Below, piece by piece: positions 36,209 to 49,411 of a stretch of 64,000 bases of DNA (within the stretch, counting starts at the first letter, position 1; the number at the start of each line of letters is the position of its first letter). The DNA comes from Drosophila persimilis. Lineage: Eukaryota > Arthropoda > Insecta > Diptera > Drosophilidae. The position numbers and the translations under genes were made by a program. The notes under the pieces were generated by a model. That model was given only the letters and a program-made list of their open reading frames with translations, was not told the DNA's origin and did no database searches. Location: contig NW_020825288.1 of NCBI RefSeq assembly GCF_003286085.1, forward strand, positions 1,736,001-1,800,000, written 5' to 3'.

Positions 36209-38740
36209 GATGCTGGAGTGCGGAGAGCGGAGAGCGGACTGAGCTGAGCGCCGCGTAGAGTTGGCTGTGATGAAGTAGTAACTAAAAACTGACTAACAAA
36301 CCGAACCGAACCGAATGGAAAGAATGGCAGAGCAAGAGGATTCGTCAATGAGGTCGATGAGGGAGTTGAGGTGGAGGACCAAGAGATGGAGGATGCAGAG
36401 GTAGAGATAGAGGGAGAGTGAAAGAAATTATTATGAACGCTGCACCGCAAACAAAATCATAAGAAAACTTTTCCACTTGGCAAAGAAAACAAAAAGGAAA
36501 GAGCCCACAAATACGAGAGTATCTTTAAAACGAAAGAAAATTCCATGCTTTTCGCAGATAAACACACACACACAAATTACACTAATCTCAAAAATTTTAA
36601 CAAGGAAATTGTACATAAAATTGGCCACCTAAGAAATGCTTCTTCTAAACTGCATTAGAAAATTCTTACAAAAAAGTTCTTACAACAAAGAAAAGAAAAA
36701 AAAAACTGAGAATTGTACACACAAAATTTAGAAAATACATTTGAAGATCCTTCTTCAACTAGTCATTATTGTAGTTAAATTAATTCTTTGATTTCATGCA
36801 TGCATCAAGAACCTAAAAACACGACAAAAAAAAAAAAAAAAAAAAAACAATGCGCACCAACTGTCTGGGAAACAAAATCCTCTGAACTACATGAAGGAAT
36901 ATATCTAAGAGGAGGGCCAGGGCGTGAGAGTGTTGGCCCATACCATCTAGTTTTACCAATTGGCTAACGAATACCGTCGCTTACTAGGAAAATTCCACAT
37001 CGCGAAGCCCTGAACTTGCCAAGATCCTTGTGACTCTTTGTGCGAGCCAATGGAACGATTCAAGATGGAGAATGTCGAATATTTCAAACAGAAATTAGTT
37101 AGCTACAAATTTAGGGGAACCCAACGAGCCCCGAGCCCACGAGCCATCACGCGTCTGGTGATGGCAACCGTTTCCGCTTAGGAGCCACAATAACTCTACA
37201 GTAGTTATAGTATTATAATTATAGATAACGCTATGGATTCTTATACGATTATATATATATATGTGTGTGTGTGTAAAGATTGTAAATGTATACCTAATTT
37301 ATAAATTATAATTGTAGCTTTTTGTGAGTGCGTTTCCGTGCATGTATTGTAATTGTAATTGTAATTCTTGTATAGCTATAGATTTTGAACGTCCCTACAA
37401 TAGATCTACGATATATACGATTATATAAAGATATGTGTGTGTGCGCGTGAAATATATGTATATTGTAACGTCGATTTGATGTGAATTATTTCATTGTCAA
37501 GCGGCGGAGGAGGAGAAGAAGAAGTATTGCATGCATGCCTACAAAATTCAATCGAACTTCCTAGCCTGTGCATCGGGCATCCCTAAGAACTCAAAACAGA
37601 TCAAAAAAACAAAAACAAAAACAAAATGGAATGACATTTTTAACATAAATTTACATCAATCGTACATTGAGATAAAACTCAATTTAGTCAGCCGCCAAAA
37701 CAAATTTTTCAGAGCGCATTTCGCAGACGCGCAGCGTCTTAAAAAAAAACATACTAAATAGTTCTGCGTCCCTAATAGATACTAAAGAAAAAGGAATCAC
37801 ACACACATGGGTAGCCACAGATACAGATACACATACATACATCTATATACAATATACAATATCTTTAAGAACTCACGCTTAAGCGGCGACTCCCAACGGA
37901 GCGCCCTAGTTTAGCCAAACGTCTTTTATATAGAACGGAAAAGGAAATGTGAGCAGAAACGGAACGGAAAGGTGTCTTCGGCACACCGAAGCGCGGAGTG
38001 TCCCGGCAGCGTGTGCCATTCCCTGCCGGGGCACGCTCCCTAACGTTCGGACAGCGGATAAATCAACTCAAAACCCTCTAATGAATACAATAAATGGAAT
38101 ATGTATATTTCTTTATATATATATATATATATATACTATATACTATACACATATACTTCTATATGTTTAAGTGTATGTCATCTTATATAAGACTGCTGTT
38201 ATGTTCGTAAATATATTTAATATATGTATGTAAAATTAACGAAAAAACAAAACAAAACAAAACCACACGCAAACGCAAAACAAAAAAAAACCAACCTACG
38301 ATAAATCAGAAATAACTATTCAGAAATACATAATAATAATAATAAAAATACAAATAACGAAGAAACGCAAAATAAATGAATAGATAATGTATTCATACTC
38401 TACCTATATACTATATAATTGTATTGTAATTGTAATTTACTAAAATCGTAATTATATGTAGAGAATTAACTGAAGCCTAATGATAAACAACCATCGACAT
38501 CCAGCATACAAGCAACTAATCCCGTGCGTACCCTGCAGAATTTGCGCACCGCAGAATTTCGACGAACGTAGTCCTTCTCTGAAGACGCATCATCATTACC
38601 GAGTATCATTATCATCAACCACAAAACAAAAAAACATCAAAATGTAGTAAAATATTCTCTTTTTGCTTTATGTGATCTATTACATACATATACATACAAC
38701 CACATATACATATGTATAATAAAAATGTCCTTGATAACGA
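36209..38740 (+). other. Long AT-rich 3' UTR of the JAZF1-like gene
   Basis: About 2.5 kb of A-rich, non-coding sequence with simple repeats: an A tract at about 36825-36847, (TA)n/(GT)n at about 37252-37274, and (AT)n at about 38117-38134. Several AATAAA signals occur near the end (for example 38371 and about 38718). Long AT-rich 3' UTRs are common in neurally expressed fly regulators; that link is inference. Confidence 0.5.
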
Positions 38741-39091
38741 ATCTTAATTGAAACATTTGTGGATTGGCTTTGAAATGGGAGAAAAGGAATGATTTAAGTG
38801 GTCACTTGGGAACTGGTTTAGTTAGTCGCGCGTCATACGGCAACCCCCATCGGCCGGTTGGGCGGGACGATGCCAGCCTTCTGCTGGTGTCGCATGGCCA
38901 CTTGATGGTGCATTCATTGCATATCAACGTCCAAATATTATTATAAAGAAATACTTGGTTAGTTTTTAACCGAAAGATAAAGGGGATATCCATCCGAGTA
39001 ATCACACAATTCTCTTGGCATGCGTGCACATAAAATGGTAATTGTTTATTAAAAGCAAGCTGTATTCATTTTATACCTAGGAATGTTGCCG

Positions 39092-42000
39092 CTACTTTCG
39101 TGTCTCCAGCAGTGAAATGCAGTTGCATGTCTTGGCTAGCAAGTTGCCATCATTGACAATGTTCTCTTTCTTCTGCAGTTCGTAGAGGCTATGCAGATCC
39201 CGCTGCTCGAAGGCGCAGTCGATGGCCTCCTCGAAATAGCTAAAGGAGATTAAAGGTATACAATATAAGATCTTTTAGTGCATGGTAATGGTAAGAACTC
39301 ACTTTGCTCGAGTAAACCAAAGAACCTTGCGGTTCTCGCGACATCGTGGGATGTATTTGCGCGCTTCCCTGGCATTGCCGGGCTTCAAACAGACCTCAAC
39401 GAAGGGCTCATAGCCAATGGGGCTCTTTTTGCTCTTGGAGAACTTCTCCAGTTCGTCCCACTTCTGCTGCTCGGCGAGGGTGAGTATGCGCAGCCACCAG
39501 AAGCGACGATCGGGCACCTTGTAGTCGTTCCGTATCTTCTCCGCCTCCTTCAGCTCACCCAACAGCAGCAGTTGCTCGATGGTGTCGTGCACGGACAGGC
39601 CGTTAAGGCTGGCATTGTACTTGGCGCTCAGCGTCTTCTGCAGCTTGAAAAGCCGGCTCGTGTCGGCACAGAGCTCCGCCTCGACAGTGCATCGCGCCTG
39701 GGTGTAGGCGTTTCCAATCACCGACAGATTCGACTCCAGGTCCTTGTTCTCGATGGCATTATTAAAGTGATACTCTGCGATGGCCTTCTGGTCGTCCTCT
39801 GTGTTGTATATGCCATAGAGACCCGCACGGTTCGACTCCCGCATGATTTTCTTGTACATGTTCAACGCCAGCGGATGATCGCGGATTGTCATCTGTGGGG
39901 TACCATTGCCATCATTAGTACTTCCCTCAGAAAGGAAATCTATGCAACATCTGTGCTGTAGTTTCATATCTCCATAGCAGCACGGATCTACATCGACTAA
40001 CCTTCTCGAGTTCTCTGCTATAATCAACCGAGGTTCTAAAACTCTGCCAATTCACAAGCTGTCTTTATTAGGTTTCCCAACTAAACTGGATTTCGTCTTA
40101 TCTGTCTAACCTTGTAAACTAAGGAATGCCAGTGGGAAGTCATTTGCATCCGGCCTATCTTTATTATTAACGAAGCTAAAAGAAATGCGTGCGAGAACTA
40201 AAATCACACAAGCACTCAGCTAGTGCTCGAGCTTCTCTACTCTTCAACGCTTTTCAACGCCTCTGGTAGAATCCAAAACCACCTTACCGATCTAGGCTAA
40301 AACTCATAGATCTACCATCGTAGAATATGTAATAGAGTAATGGTACAAGCTTTTTATCGGTACTGTGGTCTCCCAAACTATTTTGCGTTTTCGTTTAGAG
40401 CTTTTCGTATTTTCCGGCCTGTACGCTGGCCCTGTGCTATGCATGATGCTATGCAGACCCTTAAGAGTTCTATGTAATATTTACAATACCCCCTACCAGT
40501 CTGTGTCTCCTGAAATATCCATTAGCATTTCATAGTTACGAGAATCTTGATTCATCAAATTTGTAAAACTGTTTTCCCTCTTTCCCCCTCTATATATTTC
40601 CCTTTATTGTTAATACTTTAATCTATTGTTACCAGTGAATTGAATAAATGAGAAAACGGTTGGATTTACGTACATGTAAATTGGATAGCATCATGTGCAT
40701 CTTCATTTCCAGAAGAACTTTGGTGACTAGCTCCGTGTCGCCCGATTGTGTGGCACTGGCCACTGCTCTATCGAACTTGCGCATCTTCAGCAGCAGCGGC
40801 ACATGCAACGAGGCACGTGGCTCCAGCTCCAAGAGCTTAATGGCCAGATCATCGCGTCCTGCTTGATGCGCCTTCTCGGCAATGTTGCAGAACGAAATTC
40901 CTTCGACGGTGGGATTCTTGAACTTTTCCGTAATCTTGCGGGCCACCTCGCCGTCATCTGCAGTGAAAAGTGCCTTAGAGAGGGGGGTTTCTCGCTGAGA
41001 TTAGAGTGTTACCCACTGGGATCATTCATCACTTTGTGGTAGGCCCAGTGCTCGAGGATCCAGGATTCGGGCAGATTCAGATGCTTGGCCACTTGTATGG
41101 CGACGGCATAGTGTTTGCGGAATACCAGGCGACTCAGGATGACCTCCGGATTGAGATGCGAGAACCTGCAAGGGAGTCGTCAGCCGTTTAGTCTCTCCTT
41201 GATCCAATGATAACCTACTGTTTGAATGTAAGCGGCATGGCAATCCTCTCGTGTCGCAGCGTGTTTAGGACTCGCAGTATCCGCATGATGCGCATATACT
41301 CGTCGGGATTGTGGCCGAATATGAAGGCCTTGCCGAAGTTTGCAGTCTGTGAATGTAGCAAGAGTTACGCGAAAGTGGTCTTGAAGAGCTTTATGGAGCG
41401 CTCACCCTCAAGAGACTCTTCTGCGTTTCGGTACAGAACTCAAACGAGGCCGCTTCAATGCACTCGGTGACGGCCAGGTCGATCCTGTCGCGACACATGC
41501 TCAGATATTCATCCGACTTGTAGGACTTCTCCTCGAACTTCTTCTGCGCCTCGAACAGATAGCTGGCCGGTTCCTGGCTGTTCACCGCAAAGATGTTCTC
41601 CACGCATTTCGGCAGCCGCTGGATCATCTCGTGCGAGCTCTGGGTAATGATGCGGACGCCGTCCATTTCGGCCACCAGAAACATGATCGGATCGTAGGGG
41701 AAATCGCTACGATCGGCGTTGCGATTCACGATCAGCAGATAGGAGGGGTAGGAGATGACCACGGCGTCCGCTTCACTGTTGTCGCTGTTCATGATCCACT
41801 CCATCTGCAGGGGCATGTCCTTGCGGCCCGTGTCGAACTCGCAGTACTTCTGGCGCATGTCGACACTGCCAAGCCAGAGGAGGCCCGTATTCGTGTAGAG
41901 CGCCAGATGCTGATGATTGTATGAAACGGAGATTTTGATAATCCGATCGTGCGGCTTCTCGAACAGATTGGCGGTGATGGTGCCTACGGTTTCACCAGGA

Positions 42001-42792
42001 AATAGCTTGATGACCTCACGCTCCCGTCCCAACAGGCAGTAGCTGTTGCGTCCTTCGGTTACGATCTCCCAGCAGGAGCAATTGATGCTGGAGTCTGTAC
42101 GGGAAGGAAAGTGGTAAGAATTAAATGGCTTCTATGGTTCATCTTTGAAGTTTTACTGGGAATATCTGGTAGCTTTCGCTCTGTCTTGCTACTGTTTTGC
42201 TTGAGAAATATCCGGCCGGACGTTGTCATGACAGCCACTCCAGTGCCAGCGGAGGACTGAAACACTTTGGCCTCCACAATCTTTGTGACGCTCGCCTCGT
42301 CTCCAATACTGTACAGCTCCTTCTCCTTGCCAAACATGTCGAAGACAAAGACTTTGGCATTCTCCTGCACGCAAATCAGCTCCTCCGTGTCAGACCAGCC
42401 CATAGCAATGAGCTTGCCATGGTTCCACTGCAACAGAAAATATGTTACCGAATCCTTTATGGATTTGTTTTCAATCCCTCACCAATATGTGACCCGTTTC
42501 CCGGCCGGTGGTGTCGAAAATCCGCACCATTGGTCGGGCGGTGCCTTTGACGGGCACTAGTTTGGTTGGATCTCGTATTGCTGCCAGGGGACCGCCATAG
42601 GGTGCCGCTGCCACCTGCATGTACTCCAGGTCGAGATCCAGCGGCCAGTCGGGCGTCGCCAGCTCCACTTTTCTGTTGGGGGGGCGTATGCATAAATTAA
42701 TTGAGTCTCTGAAGAAGCACACAATCCAGCACTTACCTGTAGTAGTCTGGCCGCACCTTGAACCACTCGCCCGTATTGTACATAATAGGCAT
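39092..42792 (-). CDS. Vps16A: Vps16A, core subunit of the HOPS/CORVET tethering complexes
   Basis: Nine exons in phase (42792-42737, 42672-42483, 42427-42157, 42094-41406, 41346-41219, 41165-41017, 40957-40674, 39892-39303, 39239-39092) give 834 aa; human VPS16 is 839. The protein starts MPIMYNTGEWFKVRPDYYRK. Its N-terminal half is a beta-propeller (VPS16_N), with FDTTGRETGHILWNHGKLIAMGWSDTEELICV. Its C-terminal half is an alpha-solenoid (VPS16_C), with HYAVAIQVAKHLNLPESWILEHWA and GNAREARKYIPRC. Vps16A with the other class C subunits tethers late endosomes, autophagosomes and lysosomes, and in flies is needed for autophagosome clearance and eye pigment granules. The 780-bp intron 7 (40673-39893) holds nothing recognisable. 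It is divergent from TrpRS. Confidence 0.93.
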
Positions 42793-43402
42793 GGTGAATT
42801 AATTGTTTATAATCAATCAGCCGAATATATAAACAATTGCATTCGTCAGTATATTTACGGTACATTTTTATAATGATCCGATATATTTTGGTATATTTCT
42901 GGGGGTCAGACGGTATATTTTATGGATAAATCCGCGGTCACCATGATTTTCTTGCCACCATGTCTAGCTCACACACCTTGCAAATTTTATACTTTTCATA
43001 GTATTCCAGTATTTTCCAGTATATTGTAAGACTGACCCTCTTGTTCAATGCAATGTAAAAACCGTGTAGAAATGACATTTAGAGCCAAGTCCCAGGCCAA
43101 ATCGAATTCTAATTCGTGATCAGAATCGAATGATCGTATGCCATCAAAAATTCAATTTTTTCAGAAATGTCGGAATCATATCTGTCAAAAAGTGGATAAC
43201 GGAGGTTTTCACACTGGCGCTTCCATAGAGGCTTACCGTCTCTTAAATGAGACGGTATGTTTCGGTATATTTCTGAGGGTCTGACGGTATATTTTATTGA
43301 TAAATCCGCGGTCACTGGCCCTCACATGTGAAAGTTCGACAGTATTACTTATTATTTTTATTGTTTATTGCTTAATACAGTGCAGACTGAACTCCTAATC
43401 AA
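42793..43402. promoter_or_regulatory. Divergent promoter of Vps16A and TrpRS with a duplicated core element
   Basis: A 63-bp direct repeat (42879-42941 and 43253-43315) carries GGTATATTT, resembling the Drosophila Ohler motif 6, and CGCGGTCAC, resembling motif 1 (GGTCACACT), which M1BP binds. Both are core promoter elements of housekeeping genes. A 68-codon minus-strand open frame (43315-43109) overlaps it and is not supported. Confidence 0.55.
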
Positions 43403-44907
43403 ATGACGGACACCAAAGAGACGGTTGTTGAGGGCGTCGAGGCGCTGACATTGAATGGTAAGCCCGATGGCGAGCCCGTGGAAACGGGCACCGATGCACA
43501 GGCCCAAGAAGGAGCAGCAGCAGCGGCGGCTGAAGATGTTGTGGATCCGTGGAATGTGGCGAGCAGCAACGATACGGGCGTGGACTACGATAAGCTAATA
43601 AGTAAGTGCCATCGAATCATCTATACAATACTCACACATATTTAGCCTCCCTAATGATATGACATTGTTGATTGACACGTTGCAGAACGTTTTGGCTCCA
43701 GCAAAATCGATGATGAGGTTATCGCGCGCTTCGAGAAAATCACGGGAAAGCCGGCACACCATCTGATTAGGCGCGGCATGTTCTTCTCGCACCGTGACCT
43801 GCACACCATTCTGACGTTGAAAGAGCAGGGCAAGCCCTTCTATTTGTACACGGGTCGCGGTCCCAGCTCGGGTTCCCTGCACGTGGGCCACCTGATTCCC
43901 TTCATGATGACCAAGTGGCTGCAAGAGACGTTCGATGTGCCGCTGGTCATTCAGTTGACGGACGACGAGAAGACCTTGTGGAAAGACTTGAAAGTGGAGG
44001 ACGCCATCAAGCTGGCCCGAGAGAATGCCAAGGATATTGTGGCCATGGGCTTTGATGTGAACAAGACATTTATATTCAACAACCTGGAGTTTATGGGGTA
44101 GGTCTACAAAGCATAGTATAGCTGATTCCAGCTCTTTTATTCATCTTCTCAATATTGTGTCCTCATAGAAAGTGTCCTGCCATGTACCAGAATATCATTC
44201 GCATCCAAAAGTGCGTCACCTTCAATCAGGTGAAGGGTATCTTCGGTTTTGGTGACTCAGATATCATTGGCAAGATCGGCTTCCCCGCCGCCCAGGCAGC
44301 GCCAGCGATCTCCAGCACCTTCCCCTTCCTCTTCGGCAACAAGAAGGTTCACTGCCTCATCCCATGCGCCATCGATCAGGACCCCTACTTCCGCATGACG
44401 CGCGACGTGGCTCCACGCCTGGGCTTCCCTAAGTGTGCGCTCATCCACTCCACCTTTTTCCCGGCCCTGCAGGGAGCCAAGACGAAGATGTCCGCCAGCG
44501 ACCAGAACTCTGCTGTGTACCTGACCGATACGCCCAAGCAGATCAAGAACAAGATCAACAAGTATGCCTTTTCGGGTGGCCGCACAACGGTAGAGGAGCA
44601 TCGGGAGCTAGGCGGCGTGCCAGAGATAGACGTGTCCTACCAGCTTCTGAAGTTCTTCCTCGAGGACGATGCAAAGCTGGAGGAGGTGCGCGTGGCCTAC
44701 AGCAAGGGTGAGATGCTCACGGGAGAGATCAAGAAGCTGGCCGTGGAGGTGAGTAGACACTTGAATGTTGGCAAATCCAATTGCTAATCTTCTACTCCGT
44801 AGACCCTCACACCAATAGTGGAGCAGCATCAGGCGGCGCGCAAGCTTATTACCGATGAGGTGCTGGACAAATACTTTGAGCTGCGGCCCCTGAAATGCGG
44901 CAGCTAG
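43403..44907 (+). CDS. TrpRS: Cytoplasmic tryptophanyl-tRNA synthetase
   Basis: Four exons in phase (43403-43601, 43686-44097, 44169-44748, 44803-44907) encode 431 aa. The class I signatures are present: HVGH (the HIGH motif) in [20 protein letters not shown], and KMSAS in [17 protein letters not shown]. Eukaryote-specific stretches include [45 protein letters not shown] and [25 protein letters not shown]. The enzyme charges tRNA-Trp in the cytosol. The N-terminal 60 residues are an acidic, Ala-rich extension with no WHEP domain, unlike the human enzyme. An AATAAA follows at about 45138. Confidence 0.95.
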
Positions 44908-46481
44908 AAACGCACGAAGAGTTTGGTTGATATGCATTTGCTTGACGCGACGACGGCTGCCTGGTGCGCTTGGCTTGTCACAAATTACATAGTTCGGCCC
45001 ATCCGACCCGATCCCTACTCCCATGTACATAACTGCAATGAATTGATCTATGCCACGGCTCAGAGCTAAGCTCGTGTTGCACCACTTAATATTGTACACT
45101 CGCTATTTATTTCAACTTTTTTACACACTGCAGCAAACAATAAACTTCAGTAAGCTTCGAATTACGAATGTAACCCACTTTTGGGGGCGGTCTACACCTT
45201 CCTGGCGGCCACTCGACACCACCACACACTCGCGGTTCTCGCTTGTCGTTAGGAGAACTGAACGCATTTATTTCCGATTCCCGGCAAGACCCCGAGCAGT
45301 CTCTGGCAATGCAGCTAAAATAACTTTCGGCTGTGCAAAAATGCAAGTAATTTCCTTGTTTTCGTAGAATGTGCAAGTAATACGAGATCTCGGTGGGCAA
45401 AAGCCAACAGTGGTCGCTCCAATTAAATGGAATTTAGGGTAATAGAATGGTGAGTGGAGTGTCTGAATGCTAGAAAATAGACACACCCCCAAAATGATAT
45501 ATAATCTTAGTAGAAGATCTGTGACTATCTATAGAATATAGGGTCTTATCCCATTTGCACTTTCGGCGATTGAGAACAAGGTCATAAGTTAGTCTTCACT
45601 GTAGTTTTATGGATTAGTTTGAAATTGGTATTGGGCGAACATTTGAGAGCTGCCTGGCCAGAGGGTGTATATATAGAGGTGTATATTAATGCCTCTGGCT
45701 ATGGCTATGGCTATGGCTATGGCTATGATATGGCTCTGGGATATGGATATGTATTTTTTTTCAATTAAGTCAAAACACTTGTGTTTACATGCGACAAAAA
45801 TACAAATACATGGGGGAGTATACCTATGGCCAGGTGGGAGGGCGGGGGATGGGTAGGTGTTCGTACGATGTATATAGCGATCAAAGAAAAACTCAAACTG
45901 AAGTTGTGGCGACGATCTCGACGATCGCCTGGCGACGCTCCAAGCCACACAGACGACAAACGCAACTTCAGCTTGGCACACGCGCCTCGGCATCGATCTC
46001 GATCTCGATCACCCTTCCCCGGTCACAATAGCAAGGAAATTAAGCGGCTTTGTTCCGCCCCGCCAGCAGGTACACGATCGGACGACGCAACGATCCTCGA
46101 CGACAAGTTGCACTCGCCATTGTCTCGCAATTGATCTTATTGACACACGTACAAAAGACACCTCTTCATCATCTAAGCAGATGATGCTGGTTGTTGTAAG
46201 GGCCGCGACCACTGGACCTTAAGATGAATAGTCCACACGTCTCGGATTCAGTCGGTCCTCGATGGTGAGGCATTCATCAAGGAAAACTAGATTCCCCCGT
46301 CAACTGGCAAACTTCTAGTGCACTAAAAATAGTGTACACCGGCAGGTAAGGCTACTGCACCGAGCCATCGAGCCGCAGAGCGTCACAAGCACAAGAGGAA
46401 AGAGGAAAGAAGAAATTCCAGAGCCAGAGCCAGAGCGATCGCGTTCATTGCCGTCAGCGGACGTCGAAATCGGCTTAGGCG
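44908..46481. other. Spacer between TrpRS and sage
   Basis: TrpRS 3' UTR, then a non-coding stretch with a (CTATGG)n microsatellite at about 45694-45727, interrupted by CTATGATATGG, and the sage promoter and 5' UTR. No other gene is supported. Confidence 0.5.
45694..45727. repeat. (CTATGG)n microsatellite
   Basis: Five to six units of TGGCTA/CTATGG in a row, followed by a degenerate unit. Confidence 0.8.
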
Positions 46482-47380
46482 ATGACTGATCAAATGCTGA
46501 GTGCAGCCTCCGGCCAGCCACCGCCACCTGCCCTGGTGGCCCTCCCCGTCTCAACGCCCGGGTCCTACCTCAACGGTGCACCCGAGGGCGATGTCGAGCC
46601 CGTGGAGCAGCCGGTGTTGTTGGAGCTCGGGGCCCCACAGTCGAGCCACATCCCCATCAGTCTCAACTACACGCTGTCCCCCGATGGTGGCGGTATGCTG
46701 GCCTATGCCACACATCAGCAGCCCCCGCATGGCTGCCTCCCCTATTCGCCCACCCTGATGAGCAGCTACGAGAAGGAATCCTCCGGAATGGGCATGATGC
46801 AGTCAACGATGGCTCATCCGCCCTACAGCATCATTCCGCAGCCGGTGTCGATGTGGCACGCCGGTCAGGTACCCGCCCCCCCTCTATCTAGCCATATGGA
46901 GACCAAGCCCAACGAGCTGGTTCCTCCGCCCATGTACATGACCTACGGTGGCGGGAGCATCGCCAGCAGCACCGAGGTGGAGATCTCAAAGGAGCACAAT
47001 CCCGCCTGGCGGGAGAAGGCTCTGCAGATGGAGAAGGACTACAGGCGCACGGCCTGCGATCGGGAGCGCACCAGGATGCGGGACATGAACAGAGCCTTCG
47101 ATCTGCTGCGCTCCAAGCTGCCCATCTCCAAGCCCAATGGCAAAAAGTACTCCAAAATCGAGAGCCTAAGGTGAGTAGCTTCCTTCCAGTTTGCTTCCAT
47201 CCACGAGGAGTCAATAATAATGGTGAACCCACCTCCCACTCCAGGATTGCCATCAACTATATCAATCACCTCCAGGCGATGCTGCGCGACAATTCGACGC
47301 AAAATGAAAGCGTCTGTTGCACTTGGAGCGGAGGCAGCAGTTCTCCTTACGATCAAGGCCACGACCAGTGGGGAGCGTAG
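46482..47380 (+). CDS. sage: Sage-like bHLH transcription factor
   Basis: Two exons in phase (46482-47170 and 47245-47380) give 274 aa. The first 180 residues are Pro/Ser/Met-rich and low in complexity. A basic helix-loop-helix follows: basic region [16 protein letters not shown], helix 1 [14 protein letters not shown], loop [13 protein letters not shown], then helix 2 [15 protein letters not shown]. The single intron falls inside helix 2 after SLR. The bHLH is close to the C-terminus, which ends GHDQWGA. The domain belongs to the mesp/salivary-gland-expressed subgroup. In D. melanogaster sage, next to TrpRS as I remember it, works with Fork head to switch on secretory genes in the larval salivary gland. 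Family membership is firm; the exact orthology rests on memory and gene order. Confidence 0.75.
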
Positions 47381-48151
47381 GCGAAGAATCGTTGTGAAAA
47401 GTTTGCCAAAGAACCAAGTCTTGACCAGTGTCGCCAGCTTTGCTACATCCGTATTTCTGGCAACGACAAATCGATTTTAATAGGTGGGTAGACGTAGACC
47501 CACCCCGTCCTTATTAGGGTAATACATATCTATATTAAATAAAAGTTATTACTGTTAAGAACGTGTCTTTTGCGGCATCCCGAACAGCAGGAGATCTGCA
47601 GAGTGTAAACAAATCAAATCGCGCGCCATTGCACAGTGTCGCCATCTGTCAGTTGTGTAGTAAAAATGTAGAGTTGGAAAAATTCTGACAACTCGACAAT
47701 TTTAATTTTGAAAATTTTCCGTTCGAGATCACATTTGATATATAAATTAAACAATTCCGGCACTCTTGTCTTTTTAGGCTATATATATTTAACTTTACTG
47801 TTTAACATTTGAATTTTGGTAATTTACATATTGATGAATAGTTTGATAGAGGGCTGACCTGACTGGCGAGTATGTTATCTGTTATATATATAAACCTAAA
47901 AAGTACAACAAACAAGGAAGATTTAACAAATTACTATGGAATTGTTGCTCATCCGCAACAGCATTTCAAAAATGATAAGTAATACTTATTTATAGCTAAA
48001 GCCAACAGCAACGACTGCACACACTCACACACAATTTCTCCGCTGAATTTGATCTAGTTTTGACTGGAGTTGAAATTGGGTCGGCTTCACGCAACTCAAA
48101 AAAGGGACGAAATAACAAACAAGGTAATGTAAGCTCCACTTCGGACTCCGC
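47381..48151. other. Convergent 3' flanks of sage and ATP6AP2
   Basis: An AATAAA at about 47538 fits the end of the sage message. The rest is AT-rich with no supported gene. Confidence 0.5.
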
Positions 48152-49411
48152 TTAGTTGTCCTTCTTGATGCGGGTGGACGTCATCCGGTAGATGATCGAG
48201 TCCCTGCCGGGATCCATGGCGGCGATGGCGTAGCAAATGGCCAGCAGAGACAGGGCAAAGACGACCATGAACCAAAGAATGATGTTGAAGATGACTGGAT
48301 AGTCGCTGCTGTAGTAGGTGGCCAAATTGAAGGGGTTCGACGCGTCGGCAGCCAAGGTATCACGCTTGGTGCGGCCGACACCTGTGTCCTTGTCAGTGGT
48401 CAGGACGAAGAGAACAGAATCGCTGGATTTCTGGGAAGCGGCCAACAGTCGGCTAATGGAGGCCGAGAGCAGCTTGTTGGCCTCGTCCAGAGCCACCGAT
48501 TTCTCACCATGGGCCTTGGCAATGTCGTCGACCGACACGCGAAGAATCAGCACATTTGCGGGCTTCGTCATATCGGCCAGGTTCTCGGCAGCGCCGTCGA
48601 GGTAGCCGATCTCCTGGAGGAACTGCTTGTCGGCGTTGTGCAGAACTGGGCTCAGGTGCTTTGTTGGCTTGGCGGGGGTGACTTTGATGTTACCGAAGCA
48701 CGACTTGAACGCTTGCACCTGTTGGGACATAAGGTATTACATAAATTATGCGCACGGGTGCTCGATCCTATGGAGGGGGAGCTACTTACACCCTCGTCGA
48801 ACTGCCCGAAGTTGATGTCGCACACGGGCTCCTTGGTAGCCTCCAGCTCGGCAGCCAGGGCGTTAAGTGAAGCATCGGTGTTGGATTCGGTGAGCTGATA
48901 GGTCTTTGCATTACCTGCAGCGATAACGTGGCTGATACCCCGCACGTGCACACAGATCACGCCCTTGGCCAACTCGAAGGGATCGTTGATGATCATGCCG
49001 TTCCAGTTGGAGTCGCCAGCGACGGCGTTGCCCATGGAAGCGTACATGACATCGCCCACATATTGGCTATCCAGCGCATCGTTGCCTTTGAAGCTGATCG
49101 CCTTGGGGCTGTTCAGCACAGTCAGCTCGCCCGCAGCATGAACTGGACGAAAGAAAGGCGTGTAAATATAAAAGGTTTTCTTTTGTCTAATAGAAGGGTT
49201 TTTATCACAGACTCTGCGCATGCAGGCTACACTCGTGAGACACTTTTACCTAAGTTGAGGAGTCACCACCCCCAACACGAATCAAAGTGTAGAGAACAAG
49301 TGGCGTTTTTGCACATTCCGAACTCTGTGCCTGGGCATAGCGCCATTAAGATTAATTAATATACTTACTGGCTGCAATAAACAGTGAGAATATCACGCAA
49401 TTCTGCAACAT
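48152..49411 (-). CDS. ATP6AP2: ATP6AP2 / prorenin-receptor-like V-ATPase accessory protein
   Basis: Three exons in phase (49411-49369, 49142-48790, 48718-48152) encode 320 aa, the family's usual size (human 350). A signal peptide (MLQNCVIFSLFIAA) is followed by a luminal domain with GELTVLNSPKAISF and KGVICVHVRGISHV. A furin-type site RTKR lies before DTLAADA. Then come one membrane helix (VIFNIILWFMVVFALSLLAICYAI) and a short cytoplasmic tail MDPGRDSIIYRMTSTRIKKDN. MDPG-DSIIYRMT is highly conserved with human, and the final KKDN fits the KKXX retrieval pattern. The protein assists V-ATPase assembly and takes part in Wnt/PCP signalling. The fly gene is also called VhaM8.9. Confidence 0.92.

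Noticed and set aside
43109-43315. 68-codon minus-strand frame between Vps16A and TrpRS
   Set aside because: It overlaps the duplicated promoter element and no homologue is recognised; a remnant of a gene is possible but unsupported.
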